This document shows positions 11,733 through 21,900 of a stretch of DNA of 64,000 nucleotides, piece after piece. Source of the stretch: Pteria penguin (taxonomy: Eukaryota; Mollusca; Bivalvia; Pterioida; Pteriidae). Where the stretch lies: positions 52,009,501-52,073,500 of the forward strand of contig CM068587.1 of the NCBI GenBank assembly GCA_035048485.1, given 5' to 3'. The translations under genes were made by a program, and so were the position numbers. The notes beneath the pieces are model-generated. The model was not told the origin of the DNA. It made no database searches and saw only the letters and a list, made by a program, of their open reading frames with translations. Numbering within the stretch: position 1 is the stretch's first letter; each line of letters opens with the position of its first letter.

Positions 11733-12206
11733 TCTATTGTGGAGGCCTCCTCGTGGCTAGAACTGGTAACGTGTCAATGAACGGCTAACATCCACCAATT
11801 TTTCGTCTTTAATGTCTCCCATATGTCTTTATGTTTATAGTTTTCCATCAATTTTGGGTATTGATTTCGCATTGTTTGCAAGCGCTTAAAACGTGGAAAT
11901 CCAGGAGCTTGCGGGGGCTTCGCCCCCTGGCCCCCCACCAGGGCTTCGCCCTGGACCTACTGGGGGCCTTAAGTCGGCCCCCAGACCCCCGGACTTTTGG
12001 ACCCCCCCCCCTGGTGAAAAAAGCTGGATCCGCGCCTGTCATCTATACATTTTATTAACATAGTTTTTTCCTGGGATAAAGCTATGAAGTTATAAGGCTA
12101 GTGTTGGATAAAGGTGTCTTTTTTCTACATTTAATAGGACGAAGTAATATAGTTAAAATGTTAACTTCTAAACGCAAATTTTAATCAGTTCAATTAATAT
12201 TCATAC

Positions 12207-12617
12207 CCTTTTGAACTCCCTCTTGCGGTATGCAGATCTCATAGCCTTTTTGTGGTTTGTCCCCGACACCGGCGTCACTGTCTCTGATGTATCTACGGGC
12301 ATATGGATCGTGGGTACTGCCGTTGGTAATAATACCTTCCTTGCGATTTCCATGCCCATAGCCTTCTTGATTTCATATTCCGGGGGATAGCAGGTGGAAA
12401 TGAAGTGCTTCTCGCACAAAACAGACTTAATGGTCGGTTTGGTGAAGTCCTTGCGTTTCACCTGCACGAACTTCACCCATTGCCGTCTAATTGATGGTCG
12501 ATCCGACTCTTTAGGGAATGTATGTAAAGAAAGATTGTCTCTGTGGGTAGAGTTACATCCCCAGGCCAAACAATACATCCCCGTTCTCTTCCGCTTACCC
12601 ACCGGGCCAGCAGACAT
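12207..12617 (-). CDS. THAP zinc-finger exon (first exon of the D(2)H transposase-derived gene)
   Basis: A 137-codon exon begins at an ATG at 12617 and ends at a donor 'aaaagg|gtatga'. The C2CH THAP finger is complete: Cys16-x4-Cys21, Trp47 and Cys68-x2-His71, followed by 'STCYPPE'. THAP domains bind DNA and are found both in transposases and in host transcription regulators. The exon ends in phase 0 after a basic 'YRKREFKR' segment. It joins in frame to the exon at 7325-7233, across an intron holding the 4.4-kb hAT element. Alternatively it could be a stand-alone THAP gene: reading on gives only V then a stop. Confidence 0.85.
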
Positions 12618-12884
12618 ATCGTTAAGTCTTTAAGAATTCAAAAACTTAAGAATTTTTGTGTGTGTTTACAATTACTTTCAGTTTCAGCATCACATTTATG
12701 ACGTCATATCCGTTTTAGCGTCTATTAAAGGAATGGGCGTATATTGTTAAATTTGGTATTTTGTGAATTACATAAAAATCGGACCGATTTATGTTTTATT
12801 TTCGTTCGTTCCGTTAGTTTGATATGATTTTAGATCAAACCATACCAAAATATAAATTTATTCAGGTTGTCCTTTAAAACAATA
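12618..12884. other. upstream region of the THAP gene, no signal called
   Basis: AT-rich sequence upstream of the minus-strand THAP exon. No clear TATA box or other site could be assigned with confidence. Confidence 0.3.
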
Positions 12885-12990
12885 TTAGATTGTGCTGCGG
12901 TTACTATACCGACTTCCGACGGTCAATTGAAGTAACAAACGTCATTCAATCGGTGTGGTTGACCGGTTTACGGGCGCCCACCTTCCCAAG
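12885..12990 (-). repeat. Penelope-associated 3' block, inverted copy
   Basis: The reverse complement matches about 57690-57790, sharing 'gggcgcccgtaaaccggt', 'aatgacgtttgttacttca' and 'accgtc..aagtcggtat'. A further inverted copy is at 43785-43870 and a short piece at 49350-49395. It lies downstream of RT sequence at 57.2-57.7 kb, so it is probably the 3' region of that retroelement family. Confidence 0.7.
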
Positions 12991-12994
12991 AAGA

Positions 12995-13325
12995 ACATAA
13001 ATATAAATTTGGCAAAGAAAAGTAGAGGAAAAGAAATAATATAACTGACAGAAAACACGATATGATGAGGAGACGATCAGAGGAGACCCTTTTCATTTTG
13101 ATGACAAAACTTTGGTTAGTGTTTGTGTGAAATTTAATCAAAATACATTCATAAAATTCCGAGGTAAAGCTCAGGCACAATTTCTAGTCAAATTATCAAT
13201 ATGGCTTTGAGAGTGACATTGAGCCAAGGATATGGCACGCTCGTAGGTCAAGAAAAGTATGTATGTGAAGTTTGCTTAAGATCTTTTCATTAATGGCCGA
13301 TTAAAGCCTTGACACTTTTTTAAGT
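12995..13325 (+). repeat. direct repeat copy 1 (pair with 15070-15440)
   Basis: About 330 bp aligns in the same orientation with 15070-15440. Shared anchors are 'aatttggcaaagaaaag', 'gtgtgaaatt', 'cacaatttctagtcaaatt' and 'agatcttttcattaat'. The pair brackets the reverse-transcriptase fragment at 13.7-14.2 kb. Confidence 0.7.
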
Positions 13326-13773
13326 AAATGTAAACTACGAAAATAAGTAGTGTCACATTACTATGGCACTAACGACAAACACAACATCAGAAAAAATGCT
13401 AAAATAACACTTAAGTCAAACCCTTTTCGGTGATCTTTAACGTTACGAGCTCCACTCTGCAAAGGGAATAAGAGTGGCGTTAGTGTCAATTACGAAATTA
13501 ACATGGCTGTGGCACTAACAACAATGTACCACAACAGATATTCACGGACCCCGGAAATTCAGAAGTGAGACCAGGTGTCCGGGGAGGGGGGGGGGGGGGG
13601 CTTCTCCTGTTTGTCTAGCCACATCCACCGTAAATGCTCTTCAATACAGAAGAAACAAATATAATTCAGCACTGTATATATAAATGAATGTAAACAATCA
13701 CTGTGTAGAAAGTGTCAGTCACACAACATCACAAAAACTGGTACAATTAATAATTTCAATTAATAATCCTTCA

Positions 13774-14205
13774 ATCGCGGATTACTTTAGCATCATCTAT
13801 CCAAGTGAACTGGAGGTCAAAGAAACCACAGAAAGTAGTAATTCTACTTCGTATTTAGATATAAATTTGTCTTTCGACATTAATGGTCAATTGAACACCT
13901 CACTCTATGACAAACGTGACGATTTCAATTTCGCTATCACAAAATTTCCTTTCATAAGTAGCAACATTCCATCATCGCCCGCATACTGCGTATTCATATC
14001 TCAGTTAATACGTTATTCCAGAGCATGTTCAAATTACAATGACTTTGTTCTGAGGGCTAGCCGACTTTCAGTTAAGCTGCTCAACCAGGGTTATATATGT
14101 GCTAGACTAGCAACGTCACTGAGGAAGTTCTACGGTCGTTACGAGACTCTTATTACTCCATATGATATCTCGTTATCCAGACTTTTAAATGATATTCTGG
14201 ACTGA
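13774..14205 (+). pseudogene. Penelope-like reverse transcriptase, C-terminal fragment
   Basis: The open frame begins upstream at 13684, but recognisable RT starts near 13774. It contains 'IIYPSELEVKETT', 'TSYLDINLS', 'LYDKRDDFNFAI', 'FPF', 'SQLIRYSRACS' and 'SLRKFYGRYETLI'. This is the region just after the catalytic YIDD box in the RT at 50.4-51.0 kb, to which it is closely similar. Fingers, palm and YIDD are missing, so it is a truncated relic. I place it with Penelope-like elements by its resemblance to RTs of that type common in marine invertebrates. Confidence 0.8.
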
Positions 14206-14216
14206 GACCGCTTTTG

Positions 14217-14490
14217 ATCATTTTACACAGATTTGACACCTTCTATACTAGAAGGTTACCTACTTCGGCTTCTCCATATATAAATACATACGGAATTTAC
14301 ACGATTTGACTCTTTCTACTGGGTATATGTGACGGGCGTTGCTAGCAAGCAGGAGATGCTCACTCTCACCGGGCACCTGATCTCACTCCATCACAGGGGT
14401 TCACATATGCTCTTCAAGTAGACATATTTTGTTATTTTCCATTTGTTTTTCATTTTCACTGATTTTGTATGTCCTCTGGTTTCATGATTT
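14217..14490 (+). repeat. Penelope-like 3' flank, copy 1
   Basis: About 270 bp is nearly identical to 49846-50118, from 'cagatttgacaccttctata' to 'tttgtatgtcct'. Here it follows the end of the RT fragment; at 49.8 kb it precedes the RT body. That is the expected layout of tandem Penelope-like copies sharing a pseudo-LTR. Confidence 0.85.
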
Positions 14491-14563
14491 TTGCTTGCTA
14501 CCAACATAAGTAAGTCTAAGTTAAATATGAAATTATGTCATTTTATGACAATTTACCACTCTC

Positions 14564-14840
14564 AGTAGGGGTCAGTAGCTCACGGTCTTCTCCACGTACA
14601 GTTAGCCTGGTTTCTTGATTGATAAATATCAACCTTTATTGACTTAATGTACAGAACCTATAATATACCATTCGTTCATAGTATTGAGACCATATGCTTC
14701 GGTTATATAGAAGGCAGATGTGATTATCTTTTGAGTGAAAGAAAACTGACATATGGAACAATAAAAAAGAAATCTCTCAGTGTTTCCGGCAGTCTTATAA
14801 GAATTGATGATAAATATATACCATGTTTTATGCAGTCTTT
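14564..14840 (+). repeat. dispersed repeat copy B (uninterrupted)
   Basis: Continuous counterpart of the split repeat at 508-1115, with the same anchors in the same order. Confidence 0.7.
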
Positions 14841-15069
14841 GACCACTAAGAACTGATATGCATAGCTCTGTCCATGGATAGATTCTTTGGTTCACTTTTC
14901 GGTCATTTTAGCTTCAACACTGCTCTTCATATTTTTATATATTTTGAGAATTCCAATCATTCGTCTACGAGCATTACTGAAGAGACATAACTTGTCGAAA
15001 TGCGCATATGGTGCACAAAATTAAAAGGTATATATGTTCTGTATGTATTGTAGCGAAAACATTCTAAAG

Positions 15070-15440
15070 AATATAAATACAAATTTGGCAAAGAAAAGGT
15101 AGATGAAGAGAAATACTATAAATAACAGCAAACAAGAAATGATTTTAATGGAGACGATCACATGGGACCCTTTTCTTTTTCATTTTTTGCCAGTTCATGA
15201 CACTGAGAGCCACAAAACTTAGGTCAGAGTTTGTGTGAAATTCAATCAAAATACTTTCATTAAAGTACGACGTAAAGCTAGGGCACAATTTCTAGTCAAA
15301 TTATCAATATGACTTTGAGAGTGAATGCATGATCTTGAGCCAAGGATATGACATAGCCTTAGGTCCAGAAACGTGTTTATGTGAAATTTGATCAAGATCT
15401 TTTCATTAATAGTCGATAAAACTTTGACACTTTTTAAAAT
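15070..15440 (+). repeat. direct repeat copy 2 (pair with 12995-13325)
   Basis: Same-orientation copy of the 13.0-kb block. Further 'gaccttgag' type repeat sequence follows to about 15700, with no coding signal. Confidence 0.7.
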
Positions 15441-15950
15441 TAAATGCTATTATGACTTTGCGACTGCAAGCATGACATTGAGTCAAGGTAATGACTTACT
15501 CTCAATTATGGAGAGTATTTGTTTGAATTTAACCAATCCATGCATAAAATACAAATGTATACCTAAGTTTCACTTCCACTGTGACCTTGAGAATACAAAC
15601 ATGACCTTGTGTACAGGTCATAACACACCCATGTGTCATGATGAGTATTTATGTGAGGATTATCAACATTCATTCACATATAGCTGAGACATAGCCCCAA
15701 CATGAAAATTGGAACAGACACATGAACACACAGGGACAATTATATACCTGGATGCTGCGATGGCAAACTACCCAAACACCATAAGGCCTCCATCTGATGC
15801 AGGGCTCTAGCAACCCTTGGTAAAATTTGACAGCATTTTGGTCAAATATGTCAGAAGCAAATATGACTATGCAGTAACGAATATTACACAGGGATAAAAA
15901 AGAACAAAAATCATTTTATAGTAATAAATTTTAATAAGAAATATAAAACA

Positions 15951-18900
15951 TCATCTGTTGTTACGTTTCTTTTTAAGTTCTTCCCTCAGATGCTGAATCT
16001 TTGTGTCAATGTCTGATAAACTGATTTCCTGAAATTGGATGCAACTTCTGATACCATAAATTGTGCCACCATAAACCTCAAATTTTACTTATTTATTAGT
16101 CATATAATATTTCTTTATTGTCTTTTTTTATAATATTTTTTTTTTACTTTTTTATGAATATTTGGACATACAAAACATACTGATCTCCTTTTTTTCTGGT
16201 TAAAATTAAACAGTAAAATTTAATTTATAAAGAGTGACAGTCCATGTCATGTCATAATAAGTGACCACAAATAATGAGAAGAATATCTGGGGGCAATAAA
16301 TTTATGCAGTAGAATTGTCAGATGAACTAGGTTGGGTGAACGCCTTTGAAAGATGCAATTACAAGAAAGGGATTTTGTTTTATAAAAACCCTTCATACTT
16401 GACTATAAATATAACAACACATTTCTATACCCTACAGTCAGTGTAGGAGAGGTGCTTGGTGATGTAGTATCCTGTTTACTTTACTGGAATAAGATATATA
16501 AGGCAAAACTCAGCTAAACAACAATTTCTTTTTGCTACAGATTCATTGCAAAGTATTCGTGGTGAAGTTGGATCGACGGTTGGTGAATTACAAGTGAATT
16601 TCAACGTTGTGAAGAGCACAGTATTTGCTGTTTTTATTTTAACATCCAGGAACTTGGAAAGTCACACTGCTTTCAAAAATGGCAGTTATGTCATACAGAA
16701 AAGGTTACATGTAATCAGCCTGGGAGAATCTAATGGTATGTCACAATCAAACTGAATTATACAAGCGTAGTTTAAGATCTAGAGGTGTAGCAAGGTGGAA
16801 TACGCCTCCAACACCCATACAAAACTCTAGCTTTCCTTGTTGTCTTAATGATACTTGTAATGGCACTAAATAGATAATTTTATTTTTATTCATATATATA
16901 TGGTTAAATCTTTTCAAATTCTTACATTTGCATGTTTATCATATTTCCTTTCTTTGCATAATAACATGTTTGTAACATTTACATTTTGTAAAGGCCATGT
17001 AAATGAATAACACCTCACGTCATGTGCAACCTTCTTGAAATAATGATTATAATTAATATTATACTAACTTGGTTTAAGTATACATAGTAATTACAATAAT
17101 AGTATGATATAGCATCTTACAGAAGAATGTTGTCCTGAGAATGTTGATAATGGCTCTGTTCTTTTCCGTTTTGGCATGGGAAGCTATAACATTCAAAATA
17201 TTCTCAAACACTGAACAATATATTGGGTCTTTTCGTTATACAGAGTCATTTCCCATATAAGCAGGCATCTGACGTCAAAATTTGTGACATCATACAATTT
17301 CTGTATCATTTCCCATAATTTTACTCCAGTATTACACCACAAAGAACTGCTTGACGTCACATTAGTTTAACGTCAGATACTTGCTCATATGGGAAATAAC
17401 TCTGTATAATGAACGGACCCAATTCGATATGGTATTTAAAAGATGCCAAAAATCTATTAATATAGTTGACCACTTTCAGCAAAATATAATTATGATATAC
17501 TATGAAGTAAAGATGCATGATAGAAAACAGGATGTATATTAGACACTTTTATGAAATATCTTAGAAATTTGTGGAATCTGTCTAAATCCATTCATAAACC
17601 TAGATTTTTAATAACAATTACCAAGTTTAATTTGAAGAAAAAAAAGACATGCAACTTTCAACATTACTATGTATGTAAAATGCTTCATGGTGAAAAGTAG
17701 GAAATTATTGTAAACATTCTAGACAGTATAAATGCATGCTACTTACAATTCTGTCACTGAAGTATTCCGGAGACAAACTTTCAAGATAAAGTATGCGCTC
17801 CTCTAACTTTTTCAGTCTTGAAAACATGTCTTGTTTTGACTCCTTGAGGACTAAAACAGAAAAACAACATCATGTCAATCAATTAAATACTGTTTATAAA
17901 AGTACCTACAAGTTACAACAATTGAATCCCGCAGTGTCTTTTCTTTAGAATAAGACAGTAAAAACCAAAGTCCCATGTCACAGTAGACATGGCATGTAAA
18001 GGATATTCACTGCTTCAGGTGGGTATGTTATAAAGGTATAAATTTCTTCGCAAATGTATCAGGTGGATGTCACCACCCTGTAAATGAATTGAGTGACGCA
18101 AAACAATACTCAGTAAACAAATTCTTGAATCAATTTGATGATGTAAAATTCCTTGCAAAAGAACAGACTGAAGATTAGACATGTCACGTTCTATTTGCCC
18201 TTGGATGATTTACACCACAGTTATGATGATAGATTTGTGTTTTCTAGCAGTTTTACCTGGGAATTTGAGATGAGTTTCTACATTCTGTAACCGTTCCTCC
18301 ACTCCCTCACTGACCCCTGATGATGCTCCTCCAGGTTCCTTTTTTATCTTATCCGAGTCCAGGATGCTCCCTTTATGTAAAGTCTGGGGGCCCATATAGT
18401 TGCATACTCTAGTGACTGAAATGAATGGACAATGTAATTTATCATTATAACATTTATATTAATTCTTTTTATTTTCCCATCGGTATAATCCCTGGGAGAC
18501 TCCAAAGCAGAAAATGACCCTGGCGTCTCTCCTTTGTCAAAGATCTTGGCAATGAGCGGTTTAAAAAGCTATTCTAGGATCGCACTGGCATTCGACACCA
18601 ATGAGGAAGCTGGTCAGTGTACTTGCTAATGTAACTTTCTCTTGGTTTTCTAGAAAATAGTCCTGACAATATTATGTTTGTCTGATTTTTGTTAAGCCGA
18701 TGTGGCCTAGTGGATAAGGTGCTCGGCTCGTGATCGAGAGGTCGCGGGTTCGACTCCCGCCCGGGGCACACCGGTGTTCTGTCTTTCGGATGAGACAGTA
18801 AAAACCGAGGTCCCGTGTCACGGTAGGCGTGGCACGTAAAAGATCCCTCACTGCTTCGGGTGGGTCCATTGCAAAGGTCTAAATTTGTATGCAATGCATC

Positions 18901-21900
18901 AGGCAGATGCCGTCACCATATAATCGATATATAATCGTGGAGTGACGTAAAACAATAATCAAACAAACAAACAAACTGATTTTTGTTTGACGTCACACCA
19001 GGATTACCTCACATATACTAGTATACATGTGACGATGGCATCTGCCTGATGTATCGCACAGAAATTCAGACGTATGCAAAGGACCCACCAAACTACTGAT
19101 GTCTACCAAGACATGGGACCATGAATTTTAACTGTGTTATCCAAAAGACAGATGAGCCATCAATGGGACTCAAACCTGGGAACTCTCGGTTTCAAACCAA
19201 GCTGGTAACAAATTGAGGTAAACCCTACTCATCCAAATAATATTGACATATCCACATTATCCATATGATTTACACATTGTGAATGAATAGAGACATGTTG
19301 AGTGCAATAAACTTTCAGTATCTATGTAGACTTGGCATCAATCAGTTTTATACTTTTAGGTTTACAATTTCTCAGCTGACCAATAAATGGCTTTTGAGAA
19401 AAATCAAAACCCAATTCTCTATCACTCTACTTACACTTCATATTGATGTTAATTATCTTATACCTTTAATGTGACTTTTTCCATCCACACGAGTAACGAA
19501 GACAGAATCAACTCGTGCACAACTTTCTTCTGGACCTGTAAATAATTTTTAAACTTAATTCAAATTTATTATAAATCAATAAATATATAACTCATTTTTA
19601 ACAAAAATATCATAAAACGTTTAGTTATTTAACAGTTAAGTTCAACTTAGATAAAGCTGAATTCTGCAGTGTCCTTTCTTTTGGATAAGACAATAACAAA
19701 GAAGTTCAGAAACTTGTGGTCCCCCGCTTTCAGGGTTCTATCAGTAAGGGTGCAGTGATCTGTGACATATTGTCATGGTTGTGCATGTCTACATGTATCT
19801 TCAGCGCCATTAGGGAAACACAAGCCAGATATGAAGGCCCCACGTCTTACAGTTAAAAAGTTACATTGAAGTAGGTCAAAGGTCAGGGTCAAGGTCAAAT
19901 GATAAAAATTTTGGAACCAACAGAAAGGTATTGCAATTAGGGACACACATGCCAAATATGAAGGCTCTACATCTTACGGTTAAAAAGTTTAATGACCAAG
20001 GATAAAGTTTTTGTGACAGACGTACATACAGAAGGATGGACAGAGAGAAAGACAGATGAATGAGATTTAATGTCCCCACGCTTTCGCGAAAAGAGGGGAA
20101 CTATTATTTTGAGAAATGAACACTATTCATTAAAATCTTAAAATCATGGAAGCAAAGGAAGAGATAGGAAATAAAAAGATTGCATCTATGGGCTGCTATG
20201 AAGCTTGGATTCCAGAAATAATTATAATGAATGATGTTATATATGGCCATCAGCCGACTACATGTGTCTGGGATTTGTTCTGACAATGTCTTACACCACT
20301 CTGACATTTTTGCACTTATATGATGGTGGCACCTGTTTGGTGTATCGGTTCATAATTATGACCTCTGTTACAAGTATGGACACATCCTGAGCAGGTAGGG
20401 ATATCATTTGTGCCAAAGTATACCATGACACATGGCTTCGGTTTATGGTTTGAAGGACAGACAGGCAGCAGAAGGAGACAAATCTCCTTAAATCAGAGCC
20501 ACTAGCCAGATCGAGCCCTGTTCCACAGATCTGATGTCCACTGCAATACCACTGGACTTTACCATTGTACTAATCAGCCTCTCTAAAGAAACAGCTATCA
20601 ATCGGTAGGAAATGGCCTCCATGAAAAATTAATATGAACAAGATAAAACACAAAATGCCTGGTATTGTGACAATAATTTCCATTAAATCCTTAAAGTATC
20701 ATGGGTAGACAGGTAATCAAAATATCAATCCTTTATCTCTCTTTAGGACTAGGGACATACAAAACTGGTTTTTCAAGACCCATTATGCTGGAAATAACAT
20801 TTACATAAATTCTGACAGTAATGTAAATTGTTAAAATGGCTTACATAGCGCAGTAAGAGCTGTGCTGCAAAACTCTCTTTTATTTACTTCATCAACTTCT
20901 GATTGCTTTTGTTCTATAAAAGCTGCAATTCTTCTGTCAATCTGTGAAATAAGTTTTTCCTCCTTTATGTTTTCAACAAATAAAATGCTCATTTACAAGA
21001 CATAATAAGAGCAATACCTATCCCAGACTTACAAAGCCGTCAGTCTGGGACCTGGATAATACAACTACACGCATCAAAAATCATAATAGTGTCTTCATGA
21101 TGTGTATCAGTGAGTTTTGTAACTTTCAACTCTAGAAGGAAACCTAAACTGAAAATTATTAGACTTATATATTTTTCATCCCAAGTACAACAAAACATTT
21201 CATATTCTGCATACTGAAGTTTAAAGTTATCTAGGTTATGAAGAATTCTTAAAACTTTCGACAAAGTATTTCTCATAAGCATATTTTAACACATTAGTAT
21301 TACTGTGAATATATGAATTTTGCTTAACTAAGTACCATACTAGACAAATTATCATAACAGATTAGTGTTAATTACACATACATATAAAAAACACAACACA
21401 AAGGTAAAACAAATTATTTGCCATTTTTTTTAATACAGTTGTCACCTTTCTCTTTAATCTACCTGGAAAGAGCAACAGCTTTACCAAACCTAAATATAAT
21501 ATGTAGAAGAGAACTGTGTATGCATTTTGTTAGTACAAGCACTGATACAAATGAAAACATACTTCACTCTTTGGTGCTTTTATTTGCACTAAGTCTATAT
21601 TTAATCTAGGCTGCTTCTCGGTTTGTGTGTCTAATGATACATCATCTGTTTCCATAGCAACATGTTTTTCATAATTTGTTTCCACATTTTCCTCATTATC
21701 TTGTGGTTCTTGTTTAATCTCTGTACTAAGAGGATGTGGTTCTTGTTTAATCTCTGTACTAAGAGGATTTTGGTCAATGTCTGCTGTTGGTTCCTTCTTC
21801 ACAGTTGAACATGGATTCACCGAGTCTACAGTGGAGCCAGTAATCAAGCTTGCAAAATCTGAACGAAAATTCTGAAAAAATAGTATGTTATTCATGAAAA

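Larger units (their letters stand above)
7632..12038 (+). mobile_element. hAT-type DNA transposon with OTU-like ORF, nested in an intron
   Basis: The element is bounded by 15-bp terminal inverted repeats: 'catgcgcggatccag' at 7632-7646 and 'ctggatccgcgcctg' at 12024-12038 (one mismatch). The same 'CAGTGGCGGATCC' type of end is seen in small MITEs at 26.3 and 52.7 kb. G/C-rich palindromic subterminal stretches lie inside both ends. The interior encodes an OTU-like ORF and a zinc-finger/hAT transposase on the + strand, followed by an A-rich run at 11660-11730. The flanking octamers (atcatcat and tcatctat) are not a clean 8-bp target duplication. The element lies antisense inside the first intron of the THAP/D(2)H gene, and its coding region has frameshifts. 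Confidence 0.8.
3746..12617 (-). pseudogene. THAP-domain, D(2)H (Kolobok-like) transposase-derived gene, ten exons, two in-frame stops
   Basis: Exons on the minus strand, 5' to 3': 12617-12207 (THAP), 7325-7233, 7087-6982, 6781-6568, 6449-6169, 5828-5545, 5261-5075, 4763-4506, 4275-4104, 3894-3746. All junctions are GT-AG and phase-compatible; the last exon(s) were not found. After the THAP domain come a Lys-rich then acidic/Ser linker and a DDE-like core. Its motifs are 'GGDGRADSPGHSAKFGSY' (first Asp), 'LVTDRH' (second Asp), 'DVWHVAKG' (the D(2)H signature), 'SALEGYH' (candidate catalytic Glu) and 'ALHYNENG'. The D(2)H motif is shared by the Kolobok, P, hAT, MULE and CMC superfamilies; with a THAP domain, Kolobok-like is my best placement. 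TGA at 6257-6259 and TAA at 4747-4749 interrupt otherwise clean exons, so it is probably a decaying domesticated or transposon copy. A hAT element fills the first intron. Confidence 0.78.

Noticed and set aside
7624..12046. 8-bp target duplication of the OTU-hAT element
   Set aside because: The flanking octamers differ (atcatcat and tcatctat); only a shifted partial match exists.
18696..18770. Possible functional tRNA gene
   Set aside because: Good A and B boxes, but the acceptor arms do not pair properly, and a SINE body, tail and target duplication follow; it is a SINE head.
21530..21562. Extra C-terminal residues of the MBIP exon-3 frame
   Set aside because: They lie after the donor 'gaa|gtatgt' and are intron read-through.
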